Notes: generated by a model not told the origin, from the letters alone. DNA of 64,000 nucleotides from Enterovibrio norvegicus FF-33 (GCF_000286835.2 NZ_AJYD02000038.1:62001-126000), one strand, 5' to 3'. Counted from the stretch's first letter, positions 1-9,503 are shown. Program-made: numbers and translations.

Positions 1-325
1 TGTCGGTTTGCTTTAAATCGCCACTACCTTCAAATGATGCCGATAGGCCTTCCTGACTCGTTAGCCGCGCTGCTGAAATAATGTCATTGGCTTCTAACCC
101 ACGTAGCACTTCCTCTGCGAGCTCTTTGTTTCCTAGGTACATGGCGATTGAGGCTGTTTGCTCTACCGTCGTGATAACTTGTCGAATTTGATTTCGAGAA
201 CGATCGACTTCATCGTGATAAGAAATATAGAACCAGACAATGGATGCAATGACGGAGAAAATGAGTGCACCACTTGCTACCCCTGAGGCAACACGAATAT
301 GAACTCTTTTATTGAGAATCTTCAA
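1..325 (-). CDS. Membrane-anchored sensor/signalling protein, N-terminal part (cut by window edge)
   Basis: An open frame of 108 codons runs leftward off the window. The only in-frame start after a nearby stop is TTG at 325, giving LKILNKRVHIRVASG as the beginning. Residues about 12-32 are a hydrophobic segment ending in WFYISYH, followed by a polar stretch (DEVDRSRNQIRQVITTVEQTASIAMYL, shown here only in outline) that looks like the periplasmic part of a histidine kinase, chemoreceptor or diguanylate cyclase. The start overlaps the 3' end of the PstS-like gene by 17 bases, so the two are probably translationally coupled and in one operon with the porin-like gene. The output domain lies outside the window, so the class of signalling protein is not decided. 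Confidence 0.6.
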   Translation of the reverse strand, partial: MKILNKRVHIRVASGVASGALIFSVIASIVWFYISYHDEVDRSRNQIRQVITTVEQTASIAMYLGNKELAEEVLRGLEANDIISAARLTSQEGLSASFEGSGDLKQTD

Positions 326-743
326 ACCGGTATACCACTTTCAAGCCTTGCGAGAGTTCTGCTTCATTGATGTACGCTATGGCGTTTTTATTATTTTTAA
401 CGTAATCAGCGGCATTTTCTGTCGACGAGATTGTATAAGGGGGTTCGGATTTACCAGCAAAGAGCAATCGCGCCCAGTAAGCATTGATTTGGGCAGCAGA
501 CTTTCCAACTAATTGTCGATAAAACGCCTCTCTCTCAGGACTACTGTCTGGCAAGTCAGTGGTCAACACCATCATGCCATCTGGATAATGGCTACTGCGA
601 CCCATGTAAAGGTCGATAAGCTGGCGACTAGACAGGTTAGCGAGAGGATTCTCTTGATTCACAACGACGACCAGTTCTGCACGGCTAGTAGGTACCCATG
701 CTAAGGAAATGATTGTGAGCATTGCTAATACAAGTATCTTCAT
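309..743 (-). CDS. PstS-like periplasmic phosphate/ligand-binding domain protein
   Basis: 144 residues from ATG at 743, which follows the stop of the upstream porin-like gene directly; an alternative TTG at 755 would overlap that gene. Residues 1-22 form a signal peptide (MKILVLAMLTIISLAWVPTS, then RA). The mature part (VVVNQENPLANLSSRQLIDLYMG..., WPDG-like segment, then INAYWARLLFAG) matches the short single-lobe PstS-like family often annotated as phosphate ABC transporter substrate-binding protein, at about half the length of true PstS. It lies between a porin-like gene and a membrane signalling gene, so it may sense a ligand for the signalling protein rather than feed an ABC importer; no permease is present. 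Family assignment is by pattern; the ligand is unknown. Confidence 0.7.
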   Translation of the reverse strand: MKILVLAMLTIISLAWVPTSRAELVVVVNQENPLANLSSRQLIDLYMGRSSHYPDGMMVLTTDLPDSSPEREAFYRQLVGKSAAQINAYWARLLFAGKSEPPYTISSTENAADYVKNNKNAIAYINEAELSQGLKVVYRFEDSQ

Positions 744-744
744 A

Positions 745-1998
745 TCAGAACACAAACGTTAGGCTGATCGAGTATGTATCAATATAGTCTGGCACAGTGG
801 CATTCAATCCTTCCACCGTGGTCAACCACGCCCCAAAATCTTGGTTGTTCAGCCATGTTCTTTCTATTTGTCCTTTTAGTGCAACCTGAGAGCTGAGATC
901 AATTCGTGCGCCAAAGCCCAATGTTTCTTGGTTGATAACACGAGCATCGAGAAGAGATTTGGTATAGCCATAAGCCGCCGCAATGTCTGGTATTGCAAGC
1001 CCCTGTGAATTTGGTGGCGTTAAATCATACATATCTCCAACCGATTTTGTTTTAGATACAAAACCAAATGCGGTGACATTGGAGAAGGTTTTACCGACAC
1101 TTAGATAACCGGCAGTAAGATCGGGGAAAAAAGGCCATTCTGCATCGGTATAACTCAATTCTGATTGTATGGTCCAGTCACCCGTTTCGTAGAGTGCGCC
1201 TAGTGAGTAGTAGTAAAAGCGCGAATCAACAAAATTAAAGTCGGACGCAATAGTGCCAACTTCTGGCCAGAAAAACATGAGTGCAGGGTCTTGTTCGAGT
1301 CCAGCTGTCACGCTAGTAGATGGATCGCCTTGTTTGACAACAGTTGTTGTAGCTGTTGCTGAAAAAAGCCAATCTTTAACGGAGTAGGAGAGCTTTGTTC
1401 CGATTACTGGAGACAGTGACACCTCATAAGGTTCGATCACTGTTTCAATGGTAATGTCTGATTGCCCAGCAAATAACCGAGCTTCAAACAGTCCATGCTC
1501 CCAAGGAACACTATAGGCAACATCAACGCCATCAATTGAGGAGATGGGAATGTTCGCATAGAAATCAGTGATTGGTTTCGTCCATAGGTAGGCAAATCCG
1601 ACATCACGATACTCGGACAACATGTAAAGCGGCGTCGCGATTCGACCAATGCGAAACGTAAGATTTGGCGTTGCGTTGTATCGTAAGAATGCCCAAGTGA
1701 TGCTTTTATCTAAATCATTTTCAATGCGATCTTGGAAAACACCTTGGACGACGAAGTCAACGTCGTCTGCAATGTTCGCATTGAGTTGAAGCCCGAAGGC
1801 TGAACCCGTATCAAACTCCCAGCCACCGTATTGTGCTTCTTTCGTCAGATCGTATTTATAACCAAAGTCATCAGTACCTGATTTAATGTAGGTTGCGTTG
1901 CCAAAACCGCTTATTTTCACGCTCTCGCTCGCCGAAACGGCAGGAACCGTCAGCAGGGAAAGCATGGAGATAAATAGGGGTTGTGTAAAACGCCGCAA
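745..1998 (-). CDS. Outer-membrane porin-like beta-barrel protein
   Basis: 417 residues from a TTG start at 1998; a stop lies two codons upstream and the next ATG would cut into the signal peptide. A signal peptide (residues 1-23, ending AVSA) precedes a sequence rich in alternating aromatic/polar residues (FGYKYDLTKEAQYGG, LTFRIGRIATPLYM) typical of trimeric porin-like barrels. The last residues are SLTFVF, with the terminal phenylalanine recognised by the BAM assembly machinery. It is the first gene of a leftward operon with the PstS-like and signalling genes. Function as an anion or small-molecule channel is inference; it could equally be an uncharacterised barrel used as part of a surface sensing system. 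Confidence 0.75.
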   Translation of the reverse strand: MRRFTQPLFISMLSLLTVPAVSASESVKISGFGNATYIKSGTDDFGYKYDLTKEAQYGGWEFDTGSAFGLQLNANIADDVDFVVQGVFQDRIENDLDKSITWAFLRYNATPNLTFRIGRIATPLYMLSEYRDVGFAYLWTKPITDFYANIPISSIDGVDVAYSVPWEHGLFEARLFAGQSDITIETVIEPYEVSLSPVIGTKLSYSVKDWLFSATATTTVVKQGDPSTSVTAGLEQDPALMFFWPEVGTIASDFNFVDSRFYYYSLGALYETGDWTIQSELSYTDAEWPFFPDLTAGYLSVGKTFSNVTAFGFVSKTKSVGDMYDLTPPNSQGLAIPDIAAAYGYTKSLLDARVINQETLGFGARIDLSSQVALKGQIERTWLNNQDFGAWLTTVEGLNATVPDYIDTYSISLTFVF

Positions 1999-2175
1999 TG
2001 GTTAATCTCAATCTCGTATTTAAGGCATAGATTAAATATAAGACAGAATTTTGATTTCATGTGTAAATTCAGTAAATCATGTCAAATTCGACCATGGTCT
2101 AGCATGCTGAACCTGTTTTGCTCAATTCAACAATGTTATAAAGGTTAAAGATCAAATCGAGAAAGGATGCTCAAT

Positions 2176-2892
2176 ATGCAATTCCCGTATAAAAACATAG
2201 TAATACTGACAGGTGCAGGAATTTCCGCGGAGTCGGGTATTCGAACTTTCCGTGCGCAAGATGGATTATGGGAAGAGCACCATATCGAGGATGTAGCAAC
2301 GCCTGAGGGCTTTACGAGAAACCCCGCACTGGTTCAAACCTTTTACAACCAGCGCAGAAAACAGCTTCAATCAGGTGTTGCACCTAACTTGGCGCATGAA
2401 GCGCTAGCGCGATTGGAACGCGAACTTGAAGGCAATGTCACTATCGTGACGCAAAACATCGATAACTTACATGAACGTGCAGGTAGTGAAAATGTGATCC
2501 ACATGCACGGAGAATTGCTTAAGGCACGTTGTAGCTATTCAAAACAAGTGGTCGATTGGACAGGGGATATCATGGTTGATGATGCTTGTCATTGTTGTCA
2601 GATGCCATCTCCGATGCGCCCTCATGTTGTTTGGTTTGGTGAAATGCCTATCGCCATGGATAAAATCCATGATGCGTTACTCAGCGCGGATCTGTTTCTT
2701 TCTATTGGTACGTCAGGGTCGGTTTACCCGGCAGCGGGATTTGTTCATGAAGCAGCGATCGGTGGAGCGAAAACCATAGAAGTCAATCTTGAGCCGAGTG
2801 CTGTTGAAAGCGAGTTTGATGAAAAACGTTATGGCAAAGCGAGTATTCTGGTTCCGAAATTGGTTGAAGAACTACTCGCGCTTCAATCCTAG
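2176..2892 (+). CDS. cobB: NAD-dependent protein deacylase CobB (sirtuin)
   Basis: 238 residues from ATG at 2176. An upstream in-frame ATG at 2167 overlaps the Shine-Dalgarno-like AAAGGA (2162-2167), which is well spaced for 2176, so the later start is preferred. The Rossmann NAD-binding motif [14 protein letters not shown] is near the N-terminus; [12 protein letters not shown] and HMHGE contain the NAD-ribose contacts and the catalytic histidine. Cysteines in KARCS and CHCC correspond to the zinc site. FYNQRRKQL holds the Tyr and Arg that in class III sirtuins favour succinyl/malonyl-lysine, so desuccinylase as well as deacetylase activity is expected from family knowledge. It removes acyl groups from lysines, for example on acetyl-CoA synthetase. 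The gene stands alone and converges on potD. Confidence 0.95.
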   Translation: MQFPYKNIVILTGAGISAESGIRTFRAQDGLWEEHHIEDVATPEGFTRNPALVQTFYNQRRKQLQSGVAPNLAHEALARLERELEGNVTIVTQNIDNLHERAGSENVIHMHGELLKARCSYSKQVVDWTGDIMVDDACHCCQMPSPMRPHVVWFGEMPIAMDKIHDALLSADLFLSIGTSGSVYPAAGFVHEAAIGGAKTIEVNLEPSAVESEFDEKRYGKASILVPKLVEELLALQS

Positions 2893-2950
2893 CGTCCAGA
2901 TTGGACACATTGGTGCCAATCACTATTATTCGTTTGATTATTTGCTAAAA

Positions 2951-2980
2951 AAAGCGGCTGAGAAGCCGCTTTATGTTTTT
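2951..2980. terminator. Bidirectional terminator between cobB and potD
   Basis: Stem AGCGGCT (2953-2959) / AGCCGCT (2964-2970) with loop GAGA. An A-run on the left and a T-rich tract on the right allow it to end both the rightward cobB transcript and the leftward potABCD transcript. Confidence 0.85.
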
Positions 2981-3013
2981 GTATTATCTGCAGTCATGGG
3001 ACCACATGCCAGA

Positions 3014-4057
3014 TTATTGGCCTGCTTTTAGCCGCTGGAAATACTCTTCATACAGCACGTTTGCCGTGCCAACTGAACTTTGCCATTCGCCTTTATCCAT
3101 CACTTCTTGTGGTGGATAAATACTTGGGTCGTCTTTAAATGCTTTTGGAAGAAGCGGGTAGGCCGCTTTTACTGGCGTTGGATAGCCAATTTCAATAGCA
3201 AGACGCGCCGCAATTTCGGGGCGAAGAAGGAAGTTGATCATTTTGTGCGCAGAATCCGCATTCTTTGCTGTTGCTGGAATGGCAAGGTTGTCCATCCAGA
3301 AAATCGCGCCTTCTTCTGGCCATACGATATCAACAGGTGCGCCTTCGCTACGAGCGATATAAGCAGAACCGTTCCAAAGCATACCCAGTGCTACTTCACC
3401 CGCCATGTAAGGGTTAGCAGGGAAGTCTGAGTTGAATACCAGCACGTTTGGCATGATTTTCTTCAGCTCTTCGTAAGCCTGCTTGATTTCTTCGGGGTTG
3501 GTAGTGTTTGCTGAATATCCAAGCTTGGTGAGAGCAATGTGGAAGAACTCTCGAGCGTCATCCATCATCAACAACTGACCTTCGTAGTTAGGACTCCAAA
3601 GGTCCGCCCACGAATTTACGCTGTCTTTTTCGACATAGTCGGTGTTGACACCAATACCTGTCGCACCCCAGATGTAAGGGACAGAGTACTCGTTATTTGG
3701 ATCAAAAGGTTTGTTGAGGTTGTTTGGATCCAAACCGTCGAAATGGCTTAGCTTGCTCTTATCAATAGGTTGTAACATGCCTTCATCACGCATTTTCTTC
3801 ACGTAATACGTGGAAGGAACGACTAAATCGTAACCGTCAGGGTGCGTTTTGAGTTTGGCATACATGCTTTCATTTGACTCATAAGTTGAGTAAATGACTT
3901 TGATACCGGTTTCTTCGGTAAACTCTTCAATAACTTCAGTCGGAATATACTCAGACCAGTTATAGAAGTAGAGTTCATTTTCTGCCGAAATAGCAGTGTT
4001 TGAGAAAAGAGAGAAAGCTAGAGAGCTTCCCAGCACAAACTTAGACCAGAGTTTCAT
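3014..4057 (-). CDS. potD: Spermidine/putrescine-binding periplasmic protein PotD
   Basis: 347 residues from ATG at 4057, preceded by AGGAG at about 4065-4069; two in-frame TTG codons just upstream are not needed. A signal peptide (about residues 1-25, ending NTAISA) is followed by ELYFYNWSEYIP, the start of mature PotD/PotF-type polyamine-binding proteins, and by WGATGIGVNTD and ALGMLWNGSAYIA, which line the binding cleft. It captures polyamines in the periplasm for the PotABC importer. It is the last gene of the potABCD operon and is separated from potC by a gap of 130 bases that contains an inverted repeat. From sequence alone, preference for spermidine versus putrescine or norspermidine cannot be fixed. 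Confidence 0.95.
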   Translation of the reverse strand: MKLWSKFVLGSSLAFSLFSNTAISAENELYFYNWSEYIPTEVIEEFTEETGIKVIYSTYESNESMYAKLKTHPDGYDLVVPSTYYVKKMRDEGMLQPIDKSKLSHFDGLDPNNLNKPFDPNNEYSVPYIWGATGIGVNTDYVEKDSVNSWADLWSPNYEGQLLMMDDAREFFHIALTKLGYSANTTNPEEIKQAYEELKKIMPNVLVFNSDFPANPYMAGEVALGMLWNGSAYIARSEGAPVDIVWPEEGAIFWMDNLAIPATAKNADSAHKMINFLLRPEIAARLAIEIGYPTPVKAAYPLLPKAFKDDPSIYPPQEVMDKGEWQSSVGTANVLYEEYFQRLKAGQ

Positions 4058-4145
4058 CAACAACTCCTGTGTTTTTCGTAGGTATTGGTTAGTTAGAATA
4101 ACGGGTGTACGTCGTCACCCGTGACTGAAAAGTGCGAAAATCGAC

Positions 4146-4180
4146 AGGGCAAGCGTAAGAGGAGGTCCGACACTTGCCCT
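4146..4180 (-). promoter_or_regulatory. Inverted repeat between potC and potD
   Basis: Arms AGGGCAAG (4146-4153) and CTTGCCCT (4173-4180) with a 19-base loop, in the potC-potD gap. There is no T-run after it on the minus strand, so it is more likely an mRNA-stabilising or partial-attenuation hairpin that lets PotD be made in excess of the membrane subunits (inference). Confidence 0.45.
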
Positions 4181-4187
4181 TTGACGA

Positions 4188-4958
4188 CTATCTCACCTTG
4201 TCGCGTGCCAGTAGCTGAGAGCAAATAACCAGCACGAGAGATACGATAAGCATGAGTGTAGCGAGTGCGTTCACTTCAGGCGATACGCCTACCTTGACCA
4301 TCGAATAAATCTTCAACGGCAAGATTTCGTAACTTGGCCCAGTGACAAACGAGCTGACAATCACATCATCCAATGAAAGGGTAAAGCTTAATAACCAACC
4401 TGCTGCAACCGCTGGGGCTGCAAGGGGCAGAATGATCTTGGTCAGGATAACCCACTCACTTGCTGCTAAATCTTTCGCTGCTTCAAGCATGCGTAAGTCA
4501 AAGCCATTTAAGCGGCTGTATACGGTCACCACAACAAATGGTAAGCAAAAGGTGATGTGCGACAGCAATAGGGTAAGAAAGCCCAATTGCGCACCGATCA
4601 ACACAAATAGCGCCAGTAGCGAAATCGCCATCACAATATCAGGCGACATCATGACCACAAACAGCATGCCATTGACGAACTTTTTGCCACGAAAACGATA
4701 GCGATACAGCGCAACTGCGGTCAGGCTACCAATAATGGCCGCTGCCGTTGCTGAAAATACCGCAATAGTCAGTGAGTTACCTGCAGCCTGTACCAAGCTG
4801 TCGTTGCTTAGCAGTTGGGTATACCACTTGGTCGTAAAACCTTTCCATTCGATACCGAACTTACTTTCGTTAAATGAGTTAACGATAAGAATGACGATAG
4901 GAATGTACAAGAACGCGTAGACCAGCGACATAAAGCTGGTTTTGAAGAAACGATTCAT
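4188..4958 (-). CDS. potC: Polyamine ABC transporter permease PotC
   Basis: 256 residues from ATG at 4958, whose ATGA overlaps the potB stop by four bases; the frame is open further upstream but that part overlaps potB. Six hydrophobic segments are visible, beginning with SLVYAFLYIPIVILIVNSF. The cytoplasmic EAA loop LEAAKDLAASEWVILTKIILP contacts the ATPase PotA. It forms the channel with PotB. The length matches the 264-residue E. coli PotC. Its place in a potA-potB-potC-potD run and the translational coupling to potB make the assignment secure. Confidence 0.95.
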   Translation of the reverse strand: MNRFFKTSFMSLVYAFLYIPIVILIVNSFNESKFGIEWKGFTTKWYTQLLSNDSLVQAAGNSLTIAVFSATAAAIIGSLTAVALYRYRFRGKKFVNGMLFVVMMSPDIVMAISLLALFVLIGAQLGFLTLLLSHITFCLPFVVVTVYSRLNGFDLRMLEAAKDLAASEWVILTKIILPLAAPAVAAGWLLSFTLSLDDVIVSSFVTGPSYEILPLKIYSMVKVGVSPEVNALATLMLIVSLVLVICSQLLARDKVR

Positions 4959-5809
4959 TCCAGCTCCACCTTCTTGTTCATTAGTTTGCTGACACGCCAG
5001 TAGGCCAACAGCATCAGTCCCATCAATACTGTCAGAGAAATACTCGCGGCTGAACCAAACGGCCAATCACGAACATTGAGGATCTGACTCTTGATGACAT
5101 TACCAATCAATAGGTTCTTCGCGCCGCCAAGGAGGTCTGACACATAGAACATGCCAAGAGCAGGAAGCAGAACCAATAGACAACCAGCAATAATACCCGG
5201 CATGGTCAGTGGCAAAATAACTTTAACGAACGCTTGAAATTTGCTGGCACCTAGATCTTTCGCTGCTTCAAGGTAGCTGTTATCTAACTTCTCAATGCTT
5301 GAATACAACGGCAGGATCATGAAAGGTAGCAGGATATATACCAAACCAATCATGACCGCATATTCGGTGTACATGATGCGAAGCGGTTTCTCAATTATGC
5401 CTAGTGTGAGTAAGCCGTCATTGAGTAAGCCACGTGTACCCAAAAAGATTTTTAAACCGTAAGTGCGGATTAGGGAGTTCGTCCAAAACGGAACGATCAC
5501 CATAAACAACATGAACGGGCGCATATGTTTAGGCATGCGCGCGATAATGTAAGCGAACGGATACCCAATCAATAGGCATAGCGAGGTAGCAATGGCTGCC
5601 ATGTAAAAGGAATGCCAAACTACTTTCGCATAGAGCGGATCCATCAACTTGGCATAGTTGCTCAAGGTGAAAGTCATCTCTATGAGGTTTGCGTCATCGC
5701 GAGTCAGGAAACTGGTGACGATAATCATCAGGTTCGGAATTAATACGAACAGCAGCAACCAACCTACAATGACGCCAATAATGGCGTTTTGGAGATTAAG
5801 CTTCTTCAT
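4955..5809 (-). CDS. potB: Polyamine ABC transporter permease PotB
   Basis: 284 residues from ATG at 5809 ([12 protein letters not shown]), which lies 14 bases inside the 3' end of potA, so translation is probably coupled. Six membrane segments are visible, the first being [20 protein letters not shown]. The EAA motif [21 protein letters not shown] is the docking loop for PotA. It pairs with PotC as the inner-membrane channel of the spermidine/putrescine importer. Slightly longer starts are possible but would lengthen the overlap with potA. Length agrees with E. coli PotB. Confidence 0.95.
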   Translation of the reverse strand: MKKLNLQNAIIGVIVGWLLLFVLIPNLMIIVTSFLTRDDANLIEMTFTLSNYAKLMDPLYAKVVWHSFYMAAIATSLCLLIGYPFAYIIARMPKHMRPFMLFMVIVPFWTNSLIRTYGLKIFLGTRGLLNDGLLTLGIIEKPLRIMYTEYAVMIGLVYILLPFMILPLYSSIEKLDNSYLEAAKDLGASKFQAFVKVILPLTMPGIIAGCLLVLLPALGMFYVSDLLGGAKNLLIGNVIKSQILNVRDWPFGSAASISLTVLMGLMLLAYWRVSKLMNKKVELE

Positions 5810-6911
5810 CAGGCAGTACCACTTCCCAGCTTTCAACCCAGGTAATCGCCACTTTCTGATCTAATGAGTGGTCAACATCAGGATCGTCTTCGTTGAAGAA
5901 TTCACTTACCATGACAGACATGCCAGATTCAAGTTCAAGCACTGAATCCAACGTCATGCCTTTGTAGTTACGTTCACGAACATAACCAACAATGCCATTG
6001 CTGGACTCTGTTGCGCTGATTTCTTCAATACGAAGATCTTCGGGGCGAAGTAGAACCTTAACTTTGTCACCAGCACCGACATCAAGTTTGCAGTAGACCT
6101 GACATTCTTGACCTTCTACGGTTGCCGTAATGCGTTGCTCATCAATGCGTGCAATAACGTGTGCGTCAAATACATTGATCTCGCCAATGAAGCGCGCGAC
6201 AAACAAGTTCGCAGGTTCTTCGTAGATTTCACGAGGCGTGCCATCTTGAACTACGTCACCTGATTGCATGACGATAATGCGGTCAGACATCGATAATGCT
6301 TCTTCTTGATCGTGAGTCACGAAAATGAAGGTGATTCCCAATTTACGCTGGAGCTGTTTAAGCTCGTTCTGCATTTGCTTACGCAGTTTGTAATCCAGCG
6401 CCGAGAGGGACTCGTCAAGCAAAAGCACTTTAGGCTTATTCACAACAGCACGAGCAATCGCAACGCGTTGTTGTTGGCCGCCTGACAGCTGATGAGGATT
6501 GCGAGGAGCGAATTTCTCAAGTTGAACCATGCGCAGCGCTTCCATGACACGCGGTTCGATTTCAGTTTCGGCAACTTTCTGCATGCGCAGACCGAAAGCG
6601 ACATTTTCGAACACAGTCATGTGAGGGAATAGCGCATAGCTTTGGAATACGGTATTGACGTGACGTTGCTCTGCGGGGATTGCAGTCACATCTTGGTCGT
6701 CAATGATAATTTGGCCATCGTCTGCATCTTCAAGACCAGCAATCAAACGAAGTACTGTGGTCTTGCCACAACCGGACGGACCCAGGATTGTCAAAAACTC
6801 GCCGTTGTTTATCTCAAGATCAAAATTTGAAATGATCTCTTTACCATCGAAACTCTTACAGAGTCCCTTCAGTTGTACAACGGGTTTTTTCATTGGTTGT
6901 GTCGCGTTCAA
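5796..6911 (-). CDS. potA: Polyamine ABC transporter ATPase PotA
   Basis: 371 residues from TTG at 6911, behind a GGAGAGAG tract; an ATG at 6893 ([15 protein letters not shown]) is an alternative start. Walker A is GPSGCGKTT, the Q-loop is [11 protein letters not shown], the signature is LSGGQQQR, Walker B is VLLLDES and the switch His is in FVTHDQEEA. The C-terminal third (about residue 250 on) is a TOBE-type regulatory domain. One oddity is [11 protein letters not shown]: the usual D-loop has the same sense, with Ser in place of the common Pro/Ala, as in PotA proteins. It hydrolyses ATP to drive polyamine import and is first in the operon. Confidence 0.95.
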   Translation of the reverse strand: MNATQPMKKPVVQLKGLCKSFDGKEIISNFDLEINNGEFLTILGPSGCGKTTVLRLIAGLEDADDGQIIIDDQDVTAIPAEQRHVNTVFQSYALFPHMTVFENVAFGLRMQKVAETEIEPRVMEALRMVQLEKFAPRNPHQLSGGQQQRVAIARAVVNKPKVLLLDESLSALDYKLRKQMQNELKQLQRKLGITFIFVTHDQEEALSMSDRIIVMQSGDVVQDGTPREIYEEPANLFVARFIGEINVFDAHVIARIDEQRITATVEGQECQVYCKLDVGAGDKVKVLLRPEDLRIEEISATESSNGIVGYVRERNYKGMTLDSVLELESGMSVMVSEFFNEDDPDVDHSLDQKVAITWVESWEVVLPDEEA

Positions 6912-7253
6912 TTCTACTCTCTCTCCTTACACCACGGGCGATTAGCTAGAAAAAATTCCCCTAAAAAGTAGACGGCGCATGATAGACGTGCAAACCATGA
7001 AGTTAAAGCGTTTTTTTGTACTTTAGAGGCAAAATCCTGCCCAATAATTGTGTGACAACCGAGATGTGCGGAAACATCAACCAAATTCCGGCATGTGATG
7101 CCCATCGCGAAATTTCGTGAAACAGGCGTCCAGTAGTATAGCGCTTTAATTCGTTGCCTAAAAATACATCACTTTGAGACGAGTTGAAAAAATATCACCT
7201 ATAACTTTATAAAGACGGAAATTTCTTAGGCTAAAGACAAAAGTTACTTTGCT
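6912..7253. other. Divergent intergenic region potA / membrane-protein operon
   Basis: 342 bases without a supported gene. It must hold the leftward potABCD promoter and the rightward promoter of the next operon. A purine-rich ribosome-binding tract sits just in front of potA. I see no strong terminator or palindrome. Confidence 0.5.
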
Positions 7254-8063
7254 ATGAATAAACAACAATTGAGCAACGCACTCCATGTTGGCGGCACGTT
7301 AGAAAATGCGCTGACAGGAAACTATACCTTGAGTGCTTCCAGTGTGGTTCAGGAAGCACTCAAATTAACACAAAAGCATTTTTGGCGATTCCTACCCGCG
7401 ACCTTGTTGCTGGCAGGGGCTAATGTTGCCATCTTCTTCATTGCGCTTTCGATCATGCTGGACTCCCCAGCAGTCTTGTTCGATGCCCTGTTGGGTAAAC
7501 AACCGATGACGGAGGATCTTTTGGCTTCAGGTCGAATTGCCATCTTTGCAACGACGGTGCTGAGTGCACCTTTGTATGCCGGTGCCAGTTTGATGGGGTT
7601 GAGCCACGCTATTGGTTTTCGAACCAAGCCGCGTCACATCATTAAAGGTATGGCGTATGCACTCGCCGTCACAATGGCCATGTGCTTTATTTCAGCACTG
7701 CAAAGTGTCGGTAATCAAATCATCCCGTTGCTTGGCATTTTTCTCGGTATCGCGTTTTCTATGACGATTTTACTGATATGCGAAAAACGGTTACGTCCTT
7801 TAACTGCGATGATTGTTTCTTTTAGAGCGATCACAAAAAAACTGATACCATTGACCTTGGTTTACATCGTCATTGCCGTTCTGTTTGTGTTTTCTTACGC
7901 GACAGGCGGGATAGCGTTACTGTTTGCACTGCCGTTTATGTTTAACGTGAAAGGGGTGCTGTATCGCGAGATGTTCGGTGTTGGTATTGAAGTGACCGTG
8001 TCACAAGAAGGGGATGATGATTCTTCTTCAGGAGACGGTAATAAAGAGGTTTTCAACGCATAA
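7254..8063 (+). CDS. Conserved inner-membrane protein of unknown function
   Basis: 269 residues. After a polar N-terminus of about 40 residues there are five or six hydrophobic segments: FLPATLLLAGANVAIFFIAL, FATTVLSAPLYAGASLMG, AYALAVTMAMCFISAL, IIPLLGIFLGIAFSMTILL and a long one from LIPLTLVYIVIAVLF to FALPFMF. The C-terminus is acidic and Ser/Gly-rich (QEGDDDSSSGDGN). I do not recognise a named domain. The stop is followed immediately by the ATG of the Bax-like lipoprotein gene, which in turn overlaps a DUF2987-like gene, so this is the first gene of a three-gene envelope operon. A part in cell-wall remodelling is suggested only by the neighbour. Confidence 0.75.
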   Translation: MNKQQLSNALHVGGTLENALTGNYTLSASSVVQEALKLTQKHFWRFLPATLLLAGANVAIFFIALSIMLDSPAVLFDALLGKQPMTEDLLASGRIAIFATTVLSAPLYAGASLMGLSHAIGFRTKPRHIIKGMAYALAVTMAMCFISALQSVGNQIIPLLGIFLGIAFSMTILLICEKRLRPLTAMIVSFRAITKKLIPLTLVYIVIAVLFVFSYATGGIALLFALPFMFNVKGVLYREMFGVGIEVTVSQEGDDDSSSGDGNKEVFNA

Positions 8064-8840
8064 ATGAAGCTTTCCCATGCTGTTTTGGCTTCGGCTCTGT
8101 TTATATCTGCGTGTAGCGACGCCCCCCAAACTCAAATCACTAACTTAAATCAACTCCAACCGGCTTCTCCACCACCAGAAATGGTGCAGAAGCCTGATTT
8201 TGGTGATTACAAAATTGTTGAAGAAAAGAAAAAGGCATTCGTAGCATTCCTTAAGCCTGGTGTGACTTACATTAATGGCCTGATAGAAAACGCACGAACA
8301 CGTTTAAGTAGCCTGTCCGGCGCAGCAAGTATTAACCAAGATGATCAGGCTTTCCTTGCCAAGGTCGCTGATCTCTTTAATTTACCTTTACCCGAAAATG
8401 GCCCTGACCAAGCGTGGTTTAAAGAGGCGTTAAAACGTGTCGATATTATTCCGGCTGATCTCGTGCTAAGCCAAGCGGCAAAGGAGTCGGGGTGGGGTAC
8501 GTCACGCTTTGCTCGTGAAGGTAATAATTACTTTGGACAGTGGTGTTACACTTCTGGCTGCGGCATGGTGCCAAGTGCACGTAGCCAAGGTAAAACACAT
8601 GAAGTCGCCGTGTTTAAAGATACTTTCCAATCCATCCGTGCTTATTTTCTTAATGTAAACCGTAATAAAGCTTACGCGTCTTTACGTGATATTCGTGCTG
8701 ACCTTAGAAAAGACGGCAAGCCGGTCACGGGAGTTACTCTGGCTAATGGATTAGAAAGCTACTCAGAACGCGGTCAGGCATATGTCGAAGAAGTGCAAGG
8801 CATGATTCGATATAACGAAGAATATTGGAGCCAAGGATGA
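8064..8840 (+). CDS. Bax-family glucosaminidase-like lipoprotein
   Basis: 258 residues. The N-terminus (MKLSHAVLASALFISACS) carries a lipobox ending ISAC, so the protein should be a lipoprotein with Cys17 as the anchored residue. The C-terminal half has the lysozyme-like Bax/mannosyl-glycoprotein endo-beta-N-acetylglucosaminidase pattern: LVLSQAAKESGWGTSRFA, with the likely catalytic Glu in KESGWG, then NNYFGQWCY and YAS/LRDIR segments. It probably cleaves or binds peptidoglycan glycan chains in the periplasm. It starts directly after the stop of the membrane-protein gene and overlaps the next gene by ATGA, so the three are cotranscribed. E. coli Bax has the same domain; substrate is not established for either. 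Confidence 0.85.
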   Translation: MKLSHAVLASALFISACSDAPQTQITNLNQLQPASPPPEMVQKPDFGDYKIVEEKKKAFVAFLKPGVTYINGLIENARTRLSSLSGAASINQDDQAFLAKVADLFNLPLPENGPDQAWFKEALKRVDIIPADLVLSQAAKESGWGTSRFAREGNNYFGQWCYTSGCGMVPSARSQGKTHEVAVFKDTFQSIRAYFLNVNRNKAYASLRDIRADLRKDGKPVTGVTLANGLESYSERGQAYVEEVQGMIRYNEEYWSQG

Positions 8841-9481
8841 TCAAAGGACTTACGGCTGCTGTTGTGGCAGCTGTAATTTCACTGCCTGTTGGCGCAGCGC
8901 AGATTGAATTTAGCTACAGCAAGCTGTTTACTCAGCTCAAGCATAACAATAGTGATACTCACCCTGATGTGAAAGTGGGCTATTTTATGGTGAAGCCTCA
9001 AACGGGAGAGGTTTGCACTATCACAAAAGCTTGGATGACAAAAAAGAAGCACTACGAGGAGTTTGTCATTCCCGCTTCGCAAGAGCTCCCTTTGCCGATC
9101 GATAGTAATTTGCGAAGAGTAAACCCTGATGTATTCATCGAAACTGCAGGTGATGCGTTTTGCGATGTGTCATTTCAAGTGATGGCAAAGAATGCCTTTG
9201 AGAATGAGATGTCAGTAGACGACGTTAGGGTGCTTGTGCCTCAGATGACGGCAATGATGCAGGATTTAGGCGGTATGTTCTCGTCATGGTTTATGCCAGA
9301 CGTAGAGGGTGTATCGTTACACTTCGCAGAGCCGCAATCATCACTGGAAACCAGTAAAGGCCGAATTATCGATATGGAAGGCAAAGTGGCCGTCGTGCGA
9401 CTGGCAGATTTACAAGACGACGAGCGCGTTTTGTTTAGCCAGCAACCAATAAAAGTGACGCCTTGGATACCGCAAAGTTAA
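8837..9481 (+). CDS. Periplasmic protein, DUF2987-like
   Basis: 214 residues from ATG at 8837, which overlaps the preceding stop as ATGA. A signal peptide (MIKGLTAAVVAAVISLPVGAA) is clear. The mature protein (IEFSYSKLFTQLKHNNSD... VGYFMVK...GEVCTITKAWM) resembles the DUF2987 family known to me from Vibrio and Shewanella; no function is established. Two cysteines (in EVCTI and AFCDV) could form a disulfide. Its coupling to a Bax-like lipoprotein suggests an envelope role. It is followed by a strong terminator, which ends the operon. Confidence 0.7.
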   Translation: MIKGLTAAVVAAVISLPVGAAQIEFSYSKLFTQLKHNNSDTHPDVKVGYFMVKPQTGEVCTITKAWMTKKKHYEEFVIPASQELPLPIDSNLRRVNPDVFIETAGDAFCDVSFQVMAKNAFENEMSVDDVRVLVPQMTAMMQDLGGMFSSWFMPDVEGVSLHFAEPQSSLETSKGRIIDMEGKVAVVRLADLQDDERVLFSQQPIKVTPWIPQS

Positions 9482-9503
9482 TCTGTTTTTAACGAATAAA
9501 TAC

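Noticed and set aside
6914-7105. 63-codon leftward frame upstream of potA
   Set aside because: No ribosome site or recognisable pattern; it lies in the promoter region of potABCD.
7992-8004. GTGACCGTGTCAC resembling matS
   Set aside because: One mismatch in the central R position of GTGACRNYGTCAC; MatP binding not supported.
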